A stretch of 5,972 bases of DNA from an uncultured Campylobacter sp. (GTDB lineage: Bacteria > Campylobacterota > Campylobacteria > Campylobacterales > Campylobacteraceae): NCBI RefSeq assembly GCF_937890585.1, contig NZ_CALACG010000053.1, positions 1 to 5,972 of the forward strand, given 5' to 3'. Made by a program: the position numbers and the translations under genes. Positions within the stretch are counted from its first letter, which is position 1, and every line of letters starts with the position of its first letter. Shown piece by piece: positions 5,960 through 5,972 of the stretch. The notes under the pieces were generated by a model. The model searched no databases. It saw only the letters and a program-made list of their open reading frames with translations, and was not told the DNA's origin.

Positions 5960-5972
5960 TTAAAATACAATT

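Overview
The window most likely comes from a Campylobacter-like epsilonproteobacterium. It is AT-rich, the AAATTT and CAAATTT words typical of that group recur through the coding sequence, spacing between genes is extremely tight, and ribosome binding sites are AAGGAG-like. The genus assignment is an inference from composition and protein style. I cannot name the species.

Layout: the left edge (1-535, plus strand) holds the 3' part of a Crp/Fnr-family transcription regulator gene whose beginning lies outside the window. It converges, with only 2 bases between stop codons, on a compact five-gene operon that fills the rest of the window on the minus strand. In transcription order (right to left) the operon encodes an outer-membrane beta-barrel of the TonB-dependent receptor type (5947-4097), a twin-arginine-exported solute-binding protein (4085-3120), an ABC permease (3123-2326), an ABC ATPase (2326-1637) and an NnrS-family polytopic membrane protein (1644-538). 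Gaps and overlaps are +11, -4, -1 (or -4) and -8 bases, so the genes are almost certainly co-transcribed and translationally coupled.

Taken together, the genes outline an import route across both membranes (outer-membrane barrel, periplasmic binding protein, inner-membrane NitT/TauT/SsuABC-type ABC transporter), coupled to NnrS, a family known for haem and copper content and for roles in nitric oxide metabolism or resistance. The barrel resembles the OprC/NosA copper-receptor family, especially in its C-terminal third, which first suggests copper or a copper complex as cargo.

The most unusual point is that the barrel seems to lack the N-terminal plug domain that defines TonB-dependent receptors. 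A signal peptide and about 50 residues lead straight into a full-size barrel. The copper-ligating HxM segment recalled from OprC also appears replaced. The operon may therefore be an undescribed import system in which a plugless, porin-like relative of a copper receptor feeds a Tat-dependent ABC importer. The substrate cannot be read from the sequence. Every stretch between genes is 11 bases or shorter, apart from the 25 bases at the right edge; I see no RNA genes, mobile elements or CRISPR arrays.
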